DNA from: Bacteroidota bacterium
GTDB lineage: Bacteria > Bacteroidota > Bacteroidia > Sphingobacteriales > Sphingobacteriaceae
DNA: 46,541 nt
Direction of reading: 5' to 3'
Assembly: GCA_013285685.1 (NCBI GenBank)
Contig: JABDHD010000020.1
Span: 1-46,541 of the forward strand
Below the pieces are notes generated by a model. It saw only the letters and a list, made by a program, of their open reading frames with translations. It made no database searches and was not told the DNA's origin. The position numbers were made by a program, and so were the translations under genes. The stretch's first letter is position 1. Each line of letters begins with the position of its first letter. Shown piece by piece: positions 1 through 9,043 of the stretch.

Positions 1-1075
1 ATTCCCTTCCTTCCTGTTTTCGATTTTCGGGGGCGTGGCAGCCGACCGGTACGACCGGTACAAGGTCATTAAGATCACGCAAATCGCCTCGATGATACAG
101 TCAGTGATGCTGGCGGCCTTAATGTTTACGGGGCATGCGCCGGTATGGGCTATCCTGGTTTTGAGTGTAATTTTGGGCATCATCAACGCCTTTGATGTGC
201 CGGCCCGCCAAGCCCTGGTGCACGATGTGGTGGCCGACCCAGCAGATCTGCCAAATGCTTTGTCACTAACCACCGCCACGGCAGGCCTTGCACAACTGGG
301 AGGGGCTACATTATCGGGCATCGTGATCAGCGCTTTTGGCTCGGCGGTTTGTTTTCTCATCAACGCCGCCAGTTTTGGCGGGGTGCTTGTTTCTTTGCTG
401 CTGATGAAACTGCCCGTGCATGCCCGTAAAAAATCCGAAAAGAAAGTCATGGCCGAATTTGCTGAAGGTTTTGCCTACCTGAAGCAGAAACCCGATATCG
501 GTGTCATCATTTTAATTGTGGCCGTAATCAGCTTCCTGGTCTTGCCTTACAGCACGGTATTACCTGAATTTGCAAAAGTAATATACAAGGGCAATGCAAA
601 GACCTTCGGTTACCTAACCGGCTTTGTGAGCGTGGGGGCGATAGTTGGTACAATTTACCTGGCTTCGCGCAAGCCTGGCGCCCATTTAAAACGGATATTG
701 TTTTTAAGTACCATCATCATGGGGATCGGCCTCATCTTTTTTTCGCAACTGAAAAACTTTCCCGTAGCCATGTTTTTTGCCGCGTTAATAGGTTTTGGCG
801 GTATGGCCCAGTTTACGGTTTGCAATATTTACGTGCAGTCGCACTCGTCGTCGCAAATGCGCGGGCGTGTCATCGGGATCATGCTGATGGCGATATTCGG
901 GATGTTGCCCATCGGCAGCGTTATAATAGGCTTCGTGGCGCTGCACACCGGCGCCCCGGTAACCGTGTTGGGCGAAGGCGTTATCGCGTTGGTAGTGGCT
1001 TTGCTATTCGCGAAGTTTTTGACGACACGGGAAGACAGCGGTAAACCGGAAGACGCGGCAAGCAACCGGCAATAA
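1..1075 (+). CDS. MFS exporter, MFS_3/EntS-like (5' truncated)
   Basis: This is the 3' part of a major facilitator superfamily transporter. The frame is open from the first complete codon at base 2, so the true start lies left of the window; the GTG at 35 is internal. Seen: the loop-2/3 motif GGVAADRYDRYK at the left edge, then NAFDVPARQALVHDVV, which is characteristic of the MFS_3 (transmembrane secretion effector/EntS) branch, followed by roughly nine more hydrophobic helices and a short charged tail. Family members are proton-driven inner-membrane exporters of siderophores, drugs or other small molecules. Substrate cannot be told from sequence. The next gene follows after about 100 bp and looks functionally unrelated. 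The family is confident, the substrate unknown. Confidence 0.88.
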   Translation, partial: FPSFLFSIFGGVAADRYDRYKVIKITQIASMIQSVMLAALMFTGHAPVWAILVLSVILGIINAFDVPARQALVHDVVADPADLPNALSLTTATAGLAQLGGATLSGIVISAFGSAVCFLINAASFGGVLVSLLLMKLPVHARKKSEKKVMAEFAEGFAYLKQKPDIGVIILIVAVISFLVLPYSTVLPEFAKVIYKGNAKTFGYLTGFVSVGAIVGTIYLASRKPGAHLKRILFLSTIIMGIGLIFFSQLKNFPVAMFFAALIGFGGMAQFTVCNIYVQSHSSSQMRGRVIGIMLMAIFGMLPIGSVIIGFVALHTGAPVTVLGEGVIALVVALLFAKFLTTREDSGKPEDAASNRQ

Positions 1076-1174
1076 CGCGGCAATTAATGCCAAAGCGGAT
1101 CCCGGACAGCTAAACCATCCCCATTTCTTTTTTGATAAATATACTTAACTTGCCTGCTGTAAACCAATTACACC

Positions 1175-3304
1175 ATGAGAATCTCCAATGTATTAACCGG
1201 TTTGGTATTAGTCACTTTTATGATGTCGTGTAACCACCAGCAATCGTCCACTGCCGAATTTAATGACAGCAACCCATTTTTTGCAGCAAGCAAGCTGCCT
1301 TTCCAGGCGCCTGACTTCGGCAAAATAAAAAACAGTGATTTTAAGCCTGCCATCGAGGCGGGTATGCAGCAGCAGCAGGCAGAAGTTGAAAAAATAGCCG
1401 ATAACCCCGAAGCGCCGACGTTTGAAAATACCCTTGTGGCGCTCGAAAAGAGCGGGCAGTTGTTACACCGGGTGATGAACGTTTTTAACGTGCTTACCGG
1501 GGCCAATACCAATGACGACCTGCAAAAAGTGCAGGCAGACGAAGCGGCTTCGCTTGCGGCTAACCAGGACGCCATTTATCTGAACAGCCAGCTATTTAAA
1601 CGGATACAGGCTATTTACGGACAAAAAGACAAATTAAACCTCGACCCGGAGTCAGAGCATTTGCTGGAGTACTACTACCAGGAATTTACGCTGGCCGGCG
1701 CCGCTTTGCCCGACAGTGCAAAGACCAAATTAAAGGAACTGAACAAGGAAGAGGCCAGCCTGACAACAAAATTTACCAAACTGCTGCTCGCCGGTACCAA
1801 GGCGGCTGCGCTGTTGGTTTCGGACACTTCTGCGCTTAGCGGCTTGAGCAGCGGGGCGATAGCGGCGGCTGCTCAAAATGCCAAAGCCGCTAAACACGAA
1901 GGCAAATGGATGCTGAGTATTCAAAACACCACGCAGCAACCGGCTTTGCAATCGCTGAACGATAGGGATACGCGGCAAAAACTGTTTGAGGCATCGTGGA
2001 CGCGCACCGAGAAGGGCGATACCAACGATACGCGCAAATTGATCTTACGTATCGCAAACATCAGGGCCGAAAAGGCCGGCCTGCTTGGTTTTAAAAACTA
2101 TGCCGACTGGAAGCTGCGCGACCAGATGGCCAAAACACCCCAGGCGGTGGCTGATTTTATGGCGAAACTTGTACCCGCCGCCACCGCTAAAGCAAAGGGA
2201 GAAGCGGCAGACATACAGGCCCTGATCGATAGACAAAAGGGCGGTTTTGCCTTGCAGCCCTATGACTGGAATTTTTACGCCGAACAGGTGCGAAAAGCCA
2301 AATACGACCTGGACGAAAACGAGGTAAAACCCTATTTTGAGCTCAACAAGGTCTTACAGGACGGCGTTTTTTACGCCGCCAACCGACTATACGGGCTAAC
2401 TTTTAAGGAACGCCACGATTTGCCGGTATATCAGCCGGATGTGCGGGTGTTTGATGTTTTTGACAAAGACGGCACAGAACTGGGCCTTTTTTACTGCGAC
2501 TATTTTAAACGCGACAACAAATCAGGCGGGGCATGGATGGACAATATGGTGGTGCAAAGCAAGCTGCTGGGCATGAAGCCGGTGATCTACAATGTTTGCA
2601 ATTTTACCAAGCCTGCGCCGGGTCAGCCCGCACTAATCAGCTATGATGATGCGAAAACCATGTTCCACGAATTTGGGCACGGGCTGCATGGCTTGTTTGC
2701 CAGTCAGCAATATCCAAGCCTGTCGGGTGCGAATACAGCACGCGATTTTGTGGAGTTCCCATCGCAATTCAACGAAAACTGGGCGTTGTACCCGCAGGTG
2801 TTTGCCCACTATGCCGTTCATTATAAAACAGGCGCGCCGATGCCGCAGGCGCTGGTAGATAAAATAAAAAAGGCAGGTACCTTTAACCAGGGTTATGCCC
2901 TAACCGAAGCATTGGCCGCTGCCGAACTGGACCTGCAATGGCATACACTCGGCCCAAATGAAACGCCAACCGATGCGGATAAATTTGAGGCCGATGCCCT
3001 GCACAAAACCAAACTGGACTTGCCCCAAGTGCCGCCAAGGTACCGCTCCAGTTATTTTTTACATATCTGGGCTAATGGCTATGCAGCAGGCTACTACGCT
3101 TACGCCTGGACAGAAATGCTGGATCATGATGCCTTCCAATGGTTTATGGACAATGGCGGCCTCACCCGCGAAAACGGGCAACGCTTCAGGGATATGGTAC
3201 TGTCGCGGGGAAATACGGAAGATTATGGCAAGTTATTCCGCGATTTTCGGGGGCATGACCCGGATATTCATCCTATGTTGGTGTTTAGGGGGTTGGCGAA
3301 ATAG
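1175..3304 (+). CDS. dcp: M3 family metallopeptidase lipoprotein (peptidyl-dipeptidase Dcp-like)
   Basis: A 709-residue zinc peptidase of family M3 (oligopeptidase/Dcp group), close to the usual length of about 680. The HEFGH zinc motif is at residues 498-502, and the third ligand is probably Glu527 in DFVEFPSQ. The N-terminus is a lipoprotein signal with lipobox MMSC (Cys19), so the enzyme is probably anchored on the periplasmic side of a membrane, unlike cytoplasmic E. coli Dcp. Family knowledge: these enzymes trim short peptides, often removing C-terminal dipeptides. The ATG at 1175 is chosen because it gives a complete signal peptide. The gene stands alone between the MFS gene and the RAYT gene, with no clear promoter motif. 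Family very sure; Dcp versus oligopeptidase A specificity is inferred. Confidence 0.93.
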   Translation: MRISNVLTGLVLVTFMMSCNHQQSSTAEFNDSNPFFAASKLPFQAPDFGKIKNSDFKPAIEAGMQQQQAEVEKIADNPEAPTFENTLVALEKSGQLLHRVMNVFNVLTGANTNDDLQKVQADEAASLAANQDAIYLNSQLFKRIQAIYGQKDKLNLDPESEHLLEYYYQEFTLAGAALPDSAKTKLKELNKEEASLTTKFTKLLLAGTKAAALLVSDTSALSGLSSGAIAAAAQNAKAAKHEGKWMLSIQNTTQQPALQSLNDRDTRQKLFEASWTRTEKGDTNDTRKLILRIANIRAEKAGLLGFKNYADWKLRDQMAKTPQAVADFMAKLVPAATAKAKGEAADIQALIDRQKGGFALQPYDWNFYAEQVRKAKYDLDENEVKPYFELNKVLQDGVFYAANRLYGLTFKERHDLPVYQPDVRVFDVFDKDGTELGLFYCDYFKRDNKSGGAWMDNMVVQSKLLGMKPVIYNVCNFTKPAPGQPALISYDDAKTMFHEFGHGLHGLFASQQYPSLSGANTARDFVEFPSQFNENWALYPQVFAHYAVHYKTGAPMPQALVDKIKKAGTFNQGYALTEALAAAELDLQWHTLGPNETPTDADKFEADALHKTKLDLPQVPPRYRSSYFLHIWANGYAAGYYAYAWTEMLDHDAFQWFMDNGGLTRENGQRFRDMVLSRGNTEDYGKLFRDFRGHDPDIHPMLVFRGLAK

Positions 3305-3337
3305 TGGGGTTCGACTTGGCGAAAAAAGATAGAGGAT

Positions 3338-3991
3338 ATGGATTTATTCAAAAATAAATACAGGATACCGTCGACTCGACTGCAAACATGGAATTATGCT
3401 GACAGCGCGATGTATTTCGTTACGATTTGCACCGAAAACAGGGAATGCTTTTTTGGAAACATCGTAGAGACGCGATGCATCGCGTCTCTGTCCGACAATA
3501 CAACAACGCATTTTATTGAACCTGAATATAAAATGGAATTAAATGATTTGGGGAAAATTGTGGAAATGGAATGGCTGAAATCTCCTGAATTAAGGCCGGA
3601 CATGAACTTGGAATTGTTTGAATATGTTGTAATGCCCAATCATTTCCACGGGATCATTTTTATTGATGACAACCGATACAATACGGCGCGGTATAACAAC
3701 GCTTTGGATAGAGACGCGATGCATCGCGTCTCTACCACGGTCGGTACGAACAATCTCTTAAATTTGAATCCCCTCAATAAATTTGGACCACAGGCAAAGA
3801 ATCTTGCATCAATCATTCGTGGCTTTAAATCAGCTGTAACAACCTACGCCAGAAAAAATGCCATTCCGTTCGGCTGGCAGGCCCGGTTCCATGATCATAT
3901 AATCGGTTCAAGCCATGAATATCTTAGAATTGCTGGCTACATCTACGGTAATCCGCAAAACTGGAAGGAGGACAAATTTTACATCAAATAA
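3338..3991 (+). CDS. REP-associated tyrosine transposase-like protein (RAYT, Y1/HUH)
   Basis: A 217-residue single-strand DNA transposase-like protein of the IS200/Y1 superfamily. The HUH metal motif is H102-F-H104 in MPNHFHG. The C-terminal helix holds tyrosines 195, 202 and 204, one of which is the likely nucleophile, followed by the NPQNW/DKF signature typical of RAYTs. Members are usually domesticated single-copy genes that act on REP palindromes rather than ordinary IS elements; no transposon ends are seen here. Two REP-like palindromes lie in frame inside the gene (about residues 43-51 and 124-133) and a third lies just downstream. They add low-complexity segments (ETRCIAS, RDAMHRVS) between conserved blocks. 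Both insertions keep the frame, so the protein may still be functional. It sits 33 bp after the M3 peptidase gene. Confidence 0.88.
   Translation: MDLFKNKYRIPSTRLQTWNYADSAMYFVTICTENRECFFGNIVETRCIASLSDNTTTHFIEPEYKMELNDLGKIVEMEWLKSPELRPDMNLELFEYVVMPNHFHGIIFIDDNRYNTARYNNALDRDAMHRVSTTVGTNNLLNLNPLNKFGPQAKNLASIIRGFKSAVTTYARKNAIPFGWQARFHDHIIGSSHEYLRIAGYIYGNPQNWKEDKFYIK
3466..3489. repeat. REP-like palindrome, copy 1, inside the RAYT gene
   Basis: A perfect 24-bp palindrome whose half-site is AGAGACGCGATG. It lies in the coding frame of the RAYT gene and is read as part of ETRCIASL. It matches copy 2 over its whole length. Confidence 0.93.
3709..3734. repeat. REP-like palindrome, copy 2, inside the RAYT gene
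   Basis: A perfect 26-bp palindrome with half-site TAGAGACGCGATG, in a different codon phase from copy 1, read as DRDAMHRVST. It also lies between conserved blocks of the transposase, downstream of the HUH motif. Confidence 0.93.
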
Positions 3992-4014
3992 TTGCTTTTT
4001 AATAAACGGGCAAA

Positions 4015-4035
4015 GGCACGATGCATCGCGTCTCA
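4015..4035. repeat. REP-like palindrome, degenerate copy 3, downstream of the RAYT gene
   Basis: The core CGATGCATCG and the right arm CATCGCGTCTC (4024-4034) are intact; the left arm has decayed. It lies between the convergent stops of the RAYT and M1 peptidase genes. Confidence 0.8.
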
Positions 4036-4047
4036 ACGGCGTTTACT

Positions 4048-5634
4048 TTAATTGTTTTCGGTTACCTCGACGCTCGCCAATAAATTCACGTTCGGATCGG
4101 CTGCGATGGTCGTCGGTTTTGCCTGTGCCGGTAAATTGAAGGTTGTCATTTGGTTTTTTATAATGATGGTTTGCAATTTACCATCGACGAAAAGCTCCAG
4201 CGGAAATTCAAAGACGTTACCCTGGTTTTGTTTGATGGTAATGGCCAAATTTTTCCTGCTATCAACATAAGTCCAGGTTATGGTGAGGTTAGGGTGCCCC
4301 GCCGTATACAGCCATTGCTTAAAAAATTGATCCAGGTTTTGCCCGCTGGTTTGTGCCATAACGTTTTTAAAGTCGTCGGTATTGGCGTTGCCGCCTTTGT
4401 ATTTGGCATAGTAGGCGCGGATGCCTTTCCAAAAAAGGGTATCGCCCAGCTTTCGGCGCAGCATGTGGAGTACCCAGCCCCCTTTTTGGTAGCTGTTGGC
4501 ATTTAGCAATTGCATAAAGTTACCTTTAACAGCGGTGTCAACTACGGGGGTTAATCTTCTTTTCTCAAAACGAAATACGGTATTGCGGTCGGCTTTGAGA
4601 CGTTTTTTTAAGGTATCGATGCCATATTTGTTTTCGAGGTAGACATTCGTCATATAGGTAGCAAATCCTTCACTGAGCCATAAGTGTGCAAAGCTTTTTT
4701 CGCTGGCTGCATCGCCGAACCATTGGTGGGCGATCTCATGCGCCATCAGTTCTTCTATGCCTTTGTCGCCGACGGAATTTTCAAAATAAAAGATCGCGCT
4801 GGCATTTTCCATCCCGCCAAATATGGTTTTTGACTGCACATTGGCCAGCTTTTCGTAAGCATAAGGGCCGAACATCTTTATGTAGAAAGGCAATATCTTC
4901 TTTGCTACCGCGTAGCTTTTGAAGCCGGTGCCCTTATTTTCCGGAAAAACGTAAGTGTAAATAGGAATAGCACCAACGTCGCCCGTGTGGTCCACGGCAA
5001 AATCAGCCACGCCGATCACCATTACTTTTGTCGGCAGCCCGGCTTCTTCTTTCCAATGCGTAAGTTTTAAATGATCAGGCAGTTCCTTTTCCTCCGTTTT
5101 TAAGCCATTGGCCACAACCTGGTAATGATCGGGAGCGGTGACGATAAAATCAACGGTGGCCTTATCAGCCGGATAATCGGCGCAGGGGAGCCAGTTATGC
5201 GCCCGATTGGGCCAGTTATCGCCAAAAAAAGTGCGGTGACCAAATTTGTTGGTGGATATAATGAGCCCATCGGCAGGTACGCCCTGGTACGCAATCGTAT
5301 AGCTGTGCAAACTACCGGCTTTTGCGATGGAATTAATGTTTACAACATCGCTATCCTGCAAAAAAGATACGCTTTTTCCGCGCTCAGTAACCGAAGAAAC
5401 CAGCATGCCCTTGCCGTTGGCGCCAGGTTTAACCAGGTTAAGTTGAAATGCCTTTTCGTCGGTTACAAATTTTATGTCGACAGTTGCCTGGCCTTTAATA
5501 GTGTCGTTGGCGTCGTTTAGTGCAACGCGGAACGTATAATGCCGCACATTGACCCCGGCAAACTGCACCTGCCCGTTTACCGAAAGGCAAAGCGGAAGAA
5601 GGGCAATCCATAAATAATTAAACACGCTTTTCAT
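4048..5634 (-). CDS. M1 family metallopeptidase (aminopeptidase), secreted
   Basis: A gluzincin of family M1. It has the substrate-binding motif GGMENAS (family GxMEN) and the zinc site HEIAH at residues 299-303 with Glu322 in WLSEGFATYM, the exact HExxH-x18-E spacing. At 528 residues it holds the N-terminal beta domain and catalytic domain but only a short C-terminal part, whereas classic aminopeptidase N is about 850. The start at 5634 is preferred because it opens a clean signal peptide ending near VNGQ; an ATG 18 codons upstream would bury that signal. Role: it probably removes N-terminal residues from peptides in the periplasm or outside the cell. It converges with the RAYT gene. Confidence 0.9.
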   Translation of the reverse strand: MKSVFNYLWIALLPLCLSVNGQVQFAGVNVRHYTFRVALNDANDTIKGQATVDIKFVTDEKAFQLNLVKPGANGKGMLVSSVTERGKSVSFLQDSDVVNINSIAKAGSLHSYTIAYQGVPADGLIISTNKFGHRTFFGDNWPNRAHNWLPCADYPADKATVDFIVTAPDHYQVVANGLKTEEKELPDHLKLTHWKEEAGLPTKVMVIGVADFAVDHTGDVGAIPIYTYVFPENKGTGFKSYAVAKKILPFYIKMFGPYAYEKLANVQSKTIFGGMENASAIFYFENSVGDKGIEELMAHEIAHQWFGDAASEKSFAHLWLSEGFATYMTNVYLENKYGIDTLKKRLKADRNTVFRFEKRRLTPVVDTAVKGNFMQLLNANSYQKGGWVLHMLRRKLGDTLFWKGIRAYYAKYKGGNANTDDFKNVMAQTSGQNLDQFFKQWLYTAGHPNLTITWTYVDSRKNLAITIKQNQGNVFEFPLELFVDGKLQTIIIKNQMTTFNLPAQAKPTTIAADPNVNLLASVEVTENN

Positions 5635-5854
5635 CTTTTGGGCTGTTGTATATAAAACAAAGAGACAGGTAAGAGATTTTGTAATCACATAAAGATGTAT
5701 TTTTTATTTGGTGCAACAAAACAATCTTCCACTTGCCATACGTAACGGTCTTGTTATAATTTGGGGTATTTTTAAACCTCAAAAAAATAATACTATTTTT
5801 ACCTACCATTATAGCGGCTCAACCGCTTGCACCATTTTTTAACAGAATATTGAT

Positions 5855-6514
5855 ATGAAGAAAACCGTTTTGATCGTCCTGGCAACTATTGCCGCTAACT
5901 ATGCCGTAAAAGCGCAAACCGTAAGCCTTTTCGACGGAAAATCCACTAATGGCTGGCACAGTTATTTAAAATCGGGTCCCGGGGCATGGAGAGTTGTAGA
6001 CGGCGTGCTGCAGCTTGATCCCAGCGCACCTGGCCAGGGCGACCTGATTACTGATAATGAATACGAGAACTATGACTTAAAGCTTGAATGGAAGATTGCC
6101 CAGGGCGGCAACAGCGGCATCATATTTGGCGTTCATGAGGACCCGTCCTTTGAGGCCACCTATTTAACCGGGATTGAAATGCAGATACTGGACGATGCAA
6201 AGGCTGAAGATAATAAACTGGCCACACACCGTGCCGGCGCATTATACGATATGAAGGCGCCTTCATCCCCGGCCAAACCCGCTGGCGAGTGGAATAAAGT
6301 TGAGATAAAAAAGCTGAACGGACACCTTACCTTCTGGCTGAACGGCAAAAAGGTTGTTGAAACCCAGATTGGCGGCCCCGAATGGCAGGACATGCTGAAC
6401 AAAAGTAAATTCAAAACATGGAAAGGCTTTGCCGCTTATCCAAAAGGACATATAGCCCTGCAGGACCATGGCGCAGAGGTATCATTCAGGAACATTACAA
6501 TTAAGGAACTTTAA
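5855..6514 (+). CDS. DUF1080 (3-keto-disaccharide/glycoside hydrolase-like) secreted protein
   Basis: A 219-residue protein made of a signal peptide (about 20 residues ending KAQT) and one DUF1080 domain, a concanavalin-like beta sandwich. Visible hallmarks are SLFDGKSTNGWHSY at the start, LKLEWKIAQGGNSGIIF in the middle, GIEMQILDD, and HRAGALYDM. Established knowledge: DUF1080 proteins are annotated as 3-keto-disaccharide hydrolases, and members from gut Bacteroides act on 3-keto-glycosides. Inference: this enzyme cleaves sugars first oxidised at C3, and the adjacent GMC oxidoreductase is an obvious candidate for that oxidation. It is separated from that gene by a 94-bp spacer holding an imperfect inverted repeat. 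Confidence 0.86.
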   Translation: MKKTVLIVLATIAANYAVKAQTVSLFDGKSTNGWHSYLKSGPGAWRVVDGVLQLDPSAPGQGDLITDNEYENYDLKLEWKIAQGGNSGIIFGVHEDPSFEATYLTGIEMQILDDAKAEDNKLATHRAGALYDMKAPSSPAKPAGEWNKVEIKKLNGHLTFWLNGKKVVETQIGGPEWQDMLNKSKFKTWKGFAAYPKGHIALQDHGAEVSFRNITIKEL

Positions 6515-6600
6515 CAGTGGAGATTAGAGATTGGTGATTGGAGATTAGTTGTTAAATCCTCATTGCTAACTAATCTCTGATCGCTGGTCTTTAATCACTG
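6515..6600. repeat. Imperfect inverted repeat of the GATTAGAGATTGG type
   Basis: The left part reads AGATTAGAGATTGG with GGAGATTAGTTGTTA. The right part ends CTAACTAATCTCTGATC and TTTAATCACTG, an approximate reverse complement. It fills the spacer between the DUF1080 and GMC genes, so mRNA linking them would form a long imperfect hairpin. Confidence 0.65.
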
Positions 6601-6608
6601 AAACACAA

Positions 6609-8351
6609 ATGAACGACGTACAAATAAAAAAATCAGCCACCCAATACGATGCCATTATTGTTGGCTCGGGCGCCGGCGGTGGCATGGCCGGGTATGTTTT
6701 GGCACATGCCGGTTTAAAAGTATTGATGCTGGAAGCAGGGCCGTATTTCGACCCAAAACAAAGCTCCAGCCAGTTACGGTGGCCTTATGAATCGCCACGG
6801 CGCGGCGCGGGTACGCATTCGCGCAACTTCGGCGATTTTGACGGCGCTTTCGGCGGATGGGAACTTGATGGCGAGCCGTATACCACCAAAGACAAAACTG
6901 AATTCTACTGGTTCCGATCGCGCATGATGGGCGGCCGTACCAACCATTGGGGGCGCATTTCGCTGCGCTTTGGACCGGATGATTTTAAAGGACATCATAT
7001 CGACGGTTTAACCGATGACTGGCCGATCAGCTATGACGACGTAAAACCGTTTTATGATAACGTGGACCGGATGATAGGTATTTACGGAACTGTTGAAAAC
7101 ATTCCCAGCGAACCCGACGGTATCTTCCTGCCGCCGCCAAAACCCAGGCTGAACGAGCTTTTCATCATGAAAGGCGCCGCAAAAGCCGGTGTTAAGGTGA
7201 TTCCCGGACGTGGTTCGGTTTTGACCGAGGCTTTGCCCGGCAACAAGGACCGCGGCGCCTGTTTCTTTTGCGGGCAATGCGGGCGCAGCTGCAAGATATA
7301 TGGCGATTTTTCATCTTCATCGGCCCTGGTGATCCCGGCGATAAATACCGGTAACCTTAAGCTGATCTCCAATGCCATGGTGCGCGAAGTGCTCACCGAC
7401 AAAGAAGGGCAGGCCACCGGCGTATCCTACATTAACAAGGACGACATGCAGGAATACCAGGTGTCGGGTAAAATGGTGATCCTGGGCGCCAGCGCGGGTG
7501 AATCCGCTCGTTTGCTGCTCAATTCCAAATCGCCGGCCCATCCAAATGGCCTTGCCAACAGCAGCGGCGTAGTGGGGAAATATATTCATGATTCTACAGG
7601 CTCAAGCGCGGGCGGATGGTTGCCGCAGCTGCTTGATCGCAAGCGCTATAATGAAGACGGCGTGGGCAGTATCCATATTTATGGCCCATGGATGAACGGC
7701 AATAAAAAGCTTGGCTTCCCGCGCGGCTACCACATCGAATTTGGCGGCGGAATGGGTATGCCCGAATACGGCTTTGGTTGGGGTATTGAAGGTATGAATG
7801 GTAAAGTACCGGGCCGCGATGGTAAAATGAAAGACCCCGGCGGTTTTGGCGCCGAACTGAAAAATGATTACCGCCGTTTCTACGGCGTGGGATTTGGCAT
7901 GGCCGGCCGTGGTGTCGCGATTGCCCGCGCTGATAACTATTGCGAGATTGATCCGAATGTTGTGGACAAATTTGGCATCCCGGTGTTGCGGTTCCATTAC
8001 AAATGGAATGACGACGAGATAAAACAAGCCAAACACATGCAGGAAACTTTCCAGCATATTATGCACGAAATGGGCGCCATTTACGACCCCATGGAGGGCC
8101 CGGAAACCAACTATGGCCTGGAAGCCCCAGGCCGCATCATTCACGAGGTGGGTACAGTACGGATGGGCGACGACCCCAAAAATTCGGCGTTGAACAAGTA
8201 TAGCCAGGCACATGACTGCAATAACCTGTTTGTAGTAGACGCTGCGCCCTTTGTACAGCAAGGCGATAAGAACGCTACATGGACCATACTGGCGCTTTCG
8301 ATGCGGACATCGGAGTATATCCTGTCGCAACGTAAAAAATTGAATGTTTAA
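6609..8351 (+). CDS. GMC family FAD-dependent oxidoreductase, large subunit, with Cys-rich cluster motif
   Basis: A 580-residue glucose-methanol-choline flavoprotein. The Rossmann FAD motif VGSGAGGGMAG is near residue 18, and the C-terminal GMC block (NNLFVVDAAPF, then NATWTILAL) is present with an upstream conserved His in IIHEVGTVRMGDDP. A compact C-x2-C-x2-C-x3-C motif (Cys218, 221, 224, 228) resembles the cysteine cluster that binds a 3Fe-4S centre in bacterial FAD-glucose dehydrogenases, although its spacing differs. Family members oxidise sugar hydroxyls and pass electrons on through partner subunits. The next gene, 20 bp downstream, encodes a subunit-3-like protein, which supports an exported dehydrogenase complex. 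No signal peptide is seen here, so export may be by hitchhiking on the partner. The substrate (C3 of a glycoside?) is inferred from the DUF1080 neighbour. Confidence 0.9.
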   Translation: MNDVQIKKSATQYDAIIVGSGAGGGMAGYVLAHAGLKVLMLEAGPYFDPKQSSSQLRWPYESPRRGAGTHSRNFGDFDGAFGGWELDGEPYTTKDKTEFYWFRSRMMGGRTNHWGRISLRFGPDDFKGHHIDGLTDDWPISYDDVKPFYDNVDRMIGIYGTVENIPSEPDGIFLPPPKPRLNELFIMKGAAKAGVKVIPGRGSVLTEALPGNKDRGACFFCGQCGRSCKIYGDFSSSSALVIPAINTGNLKLISNAMVREVLTDKEGQATGVSYINKDDMQEYQVSGKMVILGASAGESARLLLNSKSPAHPNGLANSSGVVGKYIHDSTGSSAGGWLPQLLDRKRYNEDGVGSIHIYGPWMNGNKKLGFPRGYHIEFGGGMGMPEYGFGWGIEGMNGKVPGRDGKMKDPGGFGAELKNDYRRFYGVGFGMAGRGVAIARADNYCEIDPNVVDKFGIPVLRFHYKWNDDEIKQAKHMQETFQHIMHEMGAIYDPMEGPETNYGLEAPGRIIHEVGTVRMGDDPKNSALNKYSQAHDCNNLFVVDAAPFVQQGDKNATWTILALSMRTSEYILSQRKKLNV

Positions 8352-8371
8352 GCTGTTTTTAAATATAAAAA

Positions 8372-9007
8372 ATGAACAGACGCGAATCGCTTAAAGCATT
8401 AGGATTGGGCACTATATCAGTGGCCGCATTCCTGGAGTCATGCAAACCCGGCAACGAAAAGCTTGCCGAAAACTCGACCGGCAACACCGGAAGCTCCGAT
8501 TACGATGGAACCCGTTTGCCAAAGGAAATTGAACGCGATAAAAAGCTGAACACTGAAAAGTTTTTTGACGCGCATGAAATGGCGACGATCACGGTGTTGG
8601 CCGACATTATCATCCCTAAAGATGACCATTCGGGCAGCGCCTCAGATGCCGGTGTACCGGCTTTTATCGAGTTTATCGTAAAGGATATGCCCGATCACCA
8701 AACCCCCATGCGCGGCGGCCTGCGCTGGCTCGACCTGCAATGCCTCAACCGTTATGGTAAAGCTTTTGTTGATGCCAGCAATACGCAGCAGATAGAAATG
8801 GTTACTGATATCGCCTACCCGTTAAAGGCAAAACCCGGAATGGAACCTGGCGTTTCCTTTTTTAACCTGATGCGTAATCTTACGGCTTCCGGCTTTTTTT
8901 CGTCAAAAATAGGGATACAGGACATCGGCTACATGGGCAATACCGTTAACAAATGGACTGGCGTACCGCCTGACGTGTTGAAGCAGTACGGGATGGAGAA
9001 CGTTTAA
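8372..9007 (+). CDS. Gluconate 2-dehydrogenase subunit 3-like lipoprotein
   Basis: A 211-residue protein of the gluconate 2-dehydrogenase subunit 3 family. The N-terminus has a twin-arginine start (MNRRESLKALGLG) leading into a lipobox-like LESC (Cys24), so it is likely Tat-exported and lipid-anchored. The body shows MATITVLADIIIPKDDHSGSASDAGV, a hallmark of the family, followed by a helical domain. Known role: the small subunit stabilises the flavoprotein subunit of membrane sugar or gluconate dehydrogenases and helps carry it across the membrane. It is 20 bp after the GMC gene, so the two are surely co-transcribed. No cytochrome c subunit is encoded nearby, so the electron acceptor is unknown. 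Confidence 0.88.
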   Translation: MNRRESLKALGLGTISVAAFLESCKPGNEKLAENSTGNTGSSDYDGTRLPKEIERDKKLNTEKFFDAHEMATITVLADIIIPKDDHSGSASDAGVPAFIEFIVKDMPDHQTPMRGGLRWLDLQCLNRYGKAFVDASNTQQIEMVTDIAYPLKAKPGMEPGVSFFNLMRNLTASGFFSSKIGIQDIGYMGNTVNKWTGVPPDVLKQYGMENV

Positions 9008-9043
9008 ACTGAGGTTTGGGATTTAACTAAAGAGCGACTTACC

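Noticed and set aside
3338..3991. A complete IS200/IS605 insertion sequence
   Set aside because: No left/right end structures or TnpB gene flank the gene. The palindromes are internal, and the C-terminal signature points to a single-copy RAYT.
7602..8330. 242-codon open frame antisense to the GMC gene
   Set aside because: It lies wholly inside a gene with clear conserved motifs, has no recognisable domain, and reflects codon composition.
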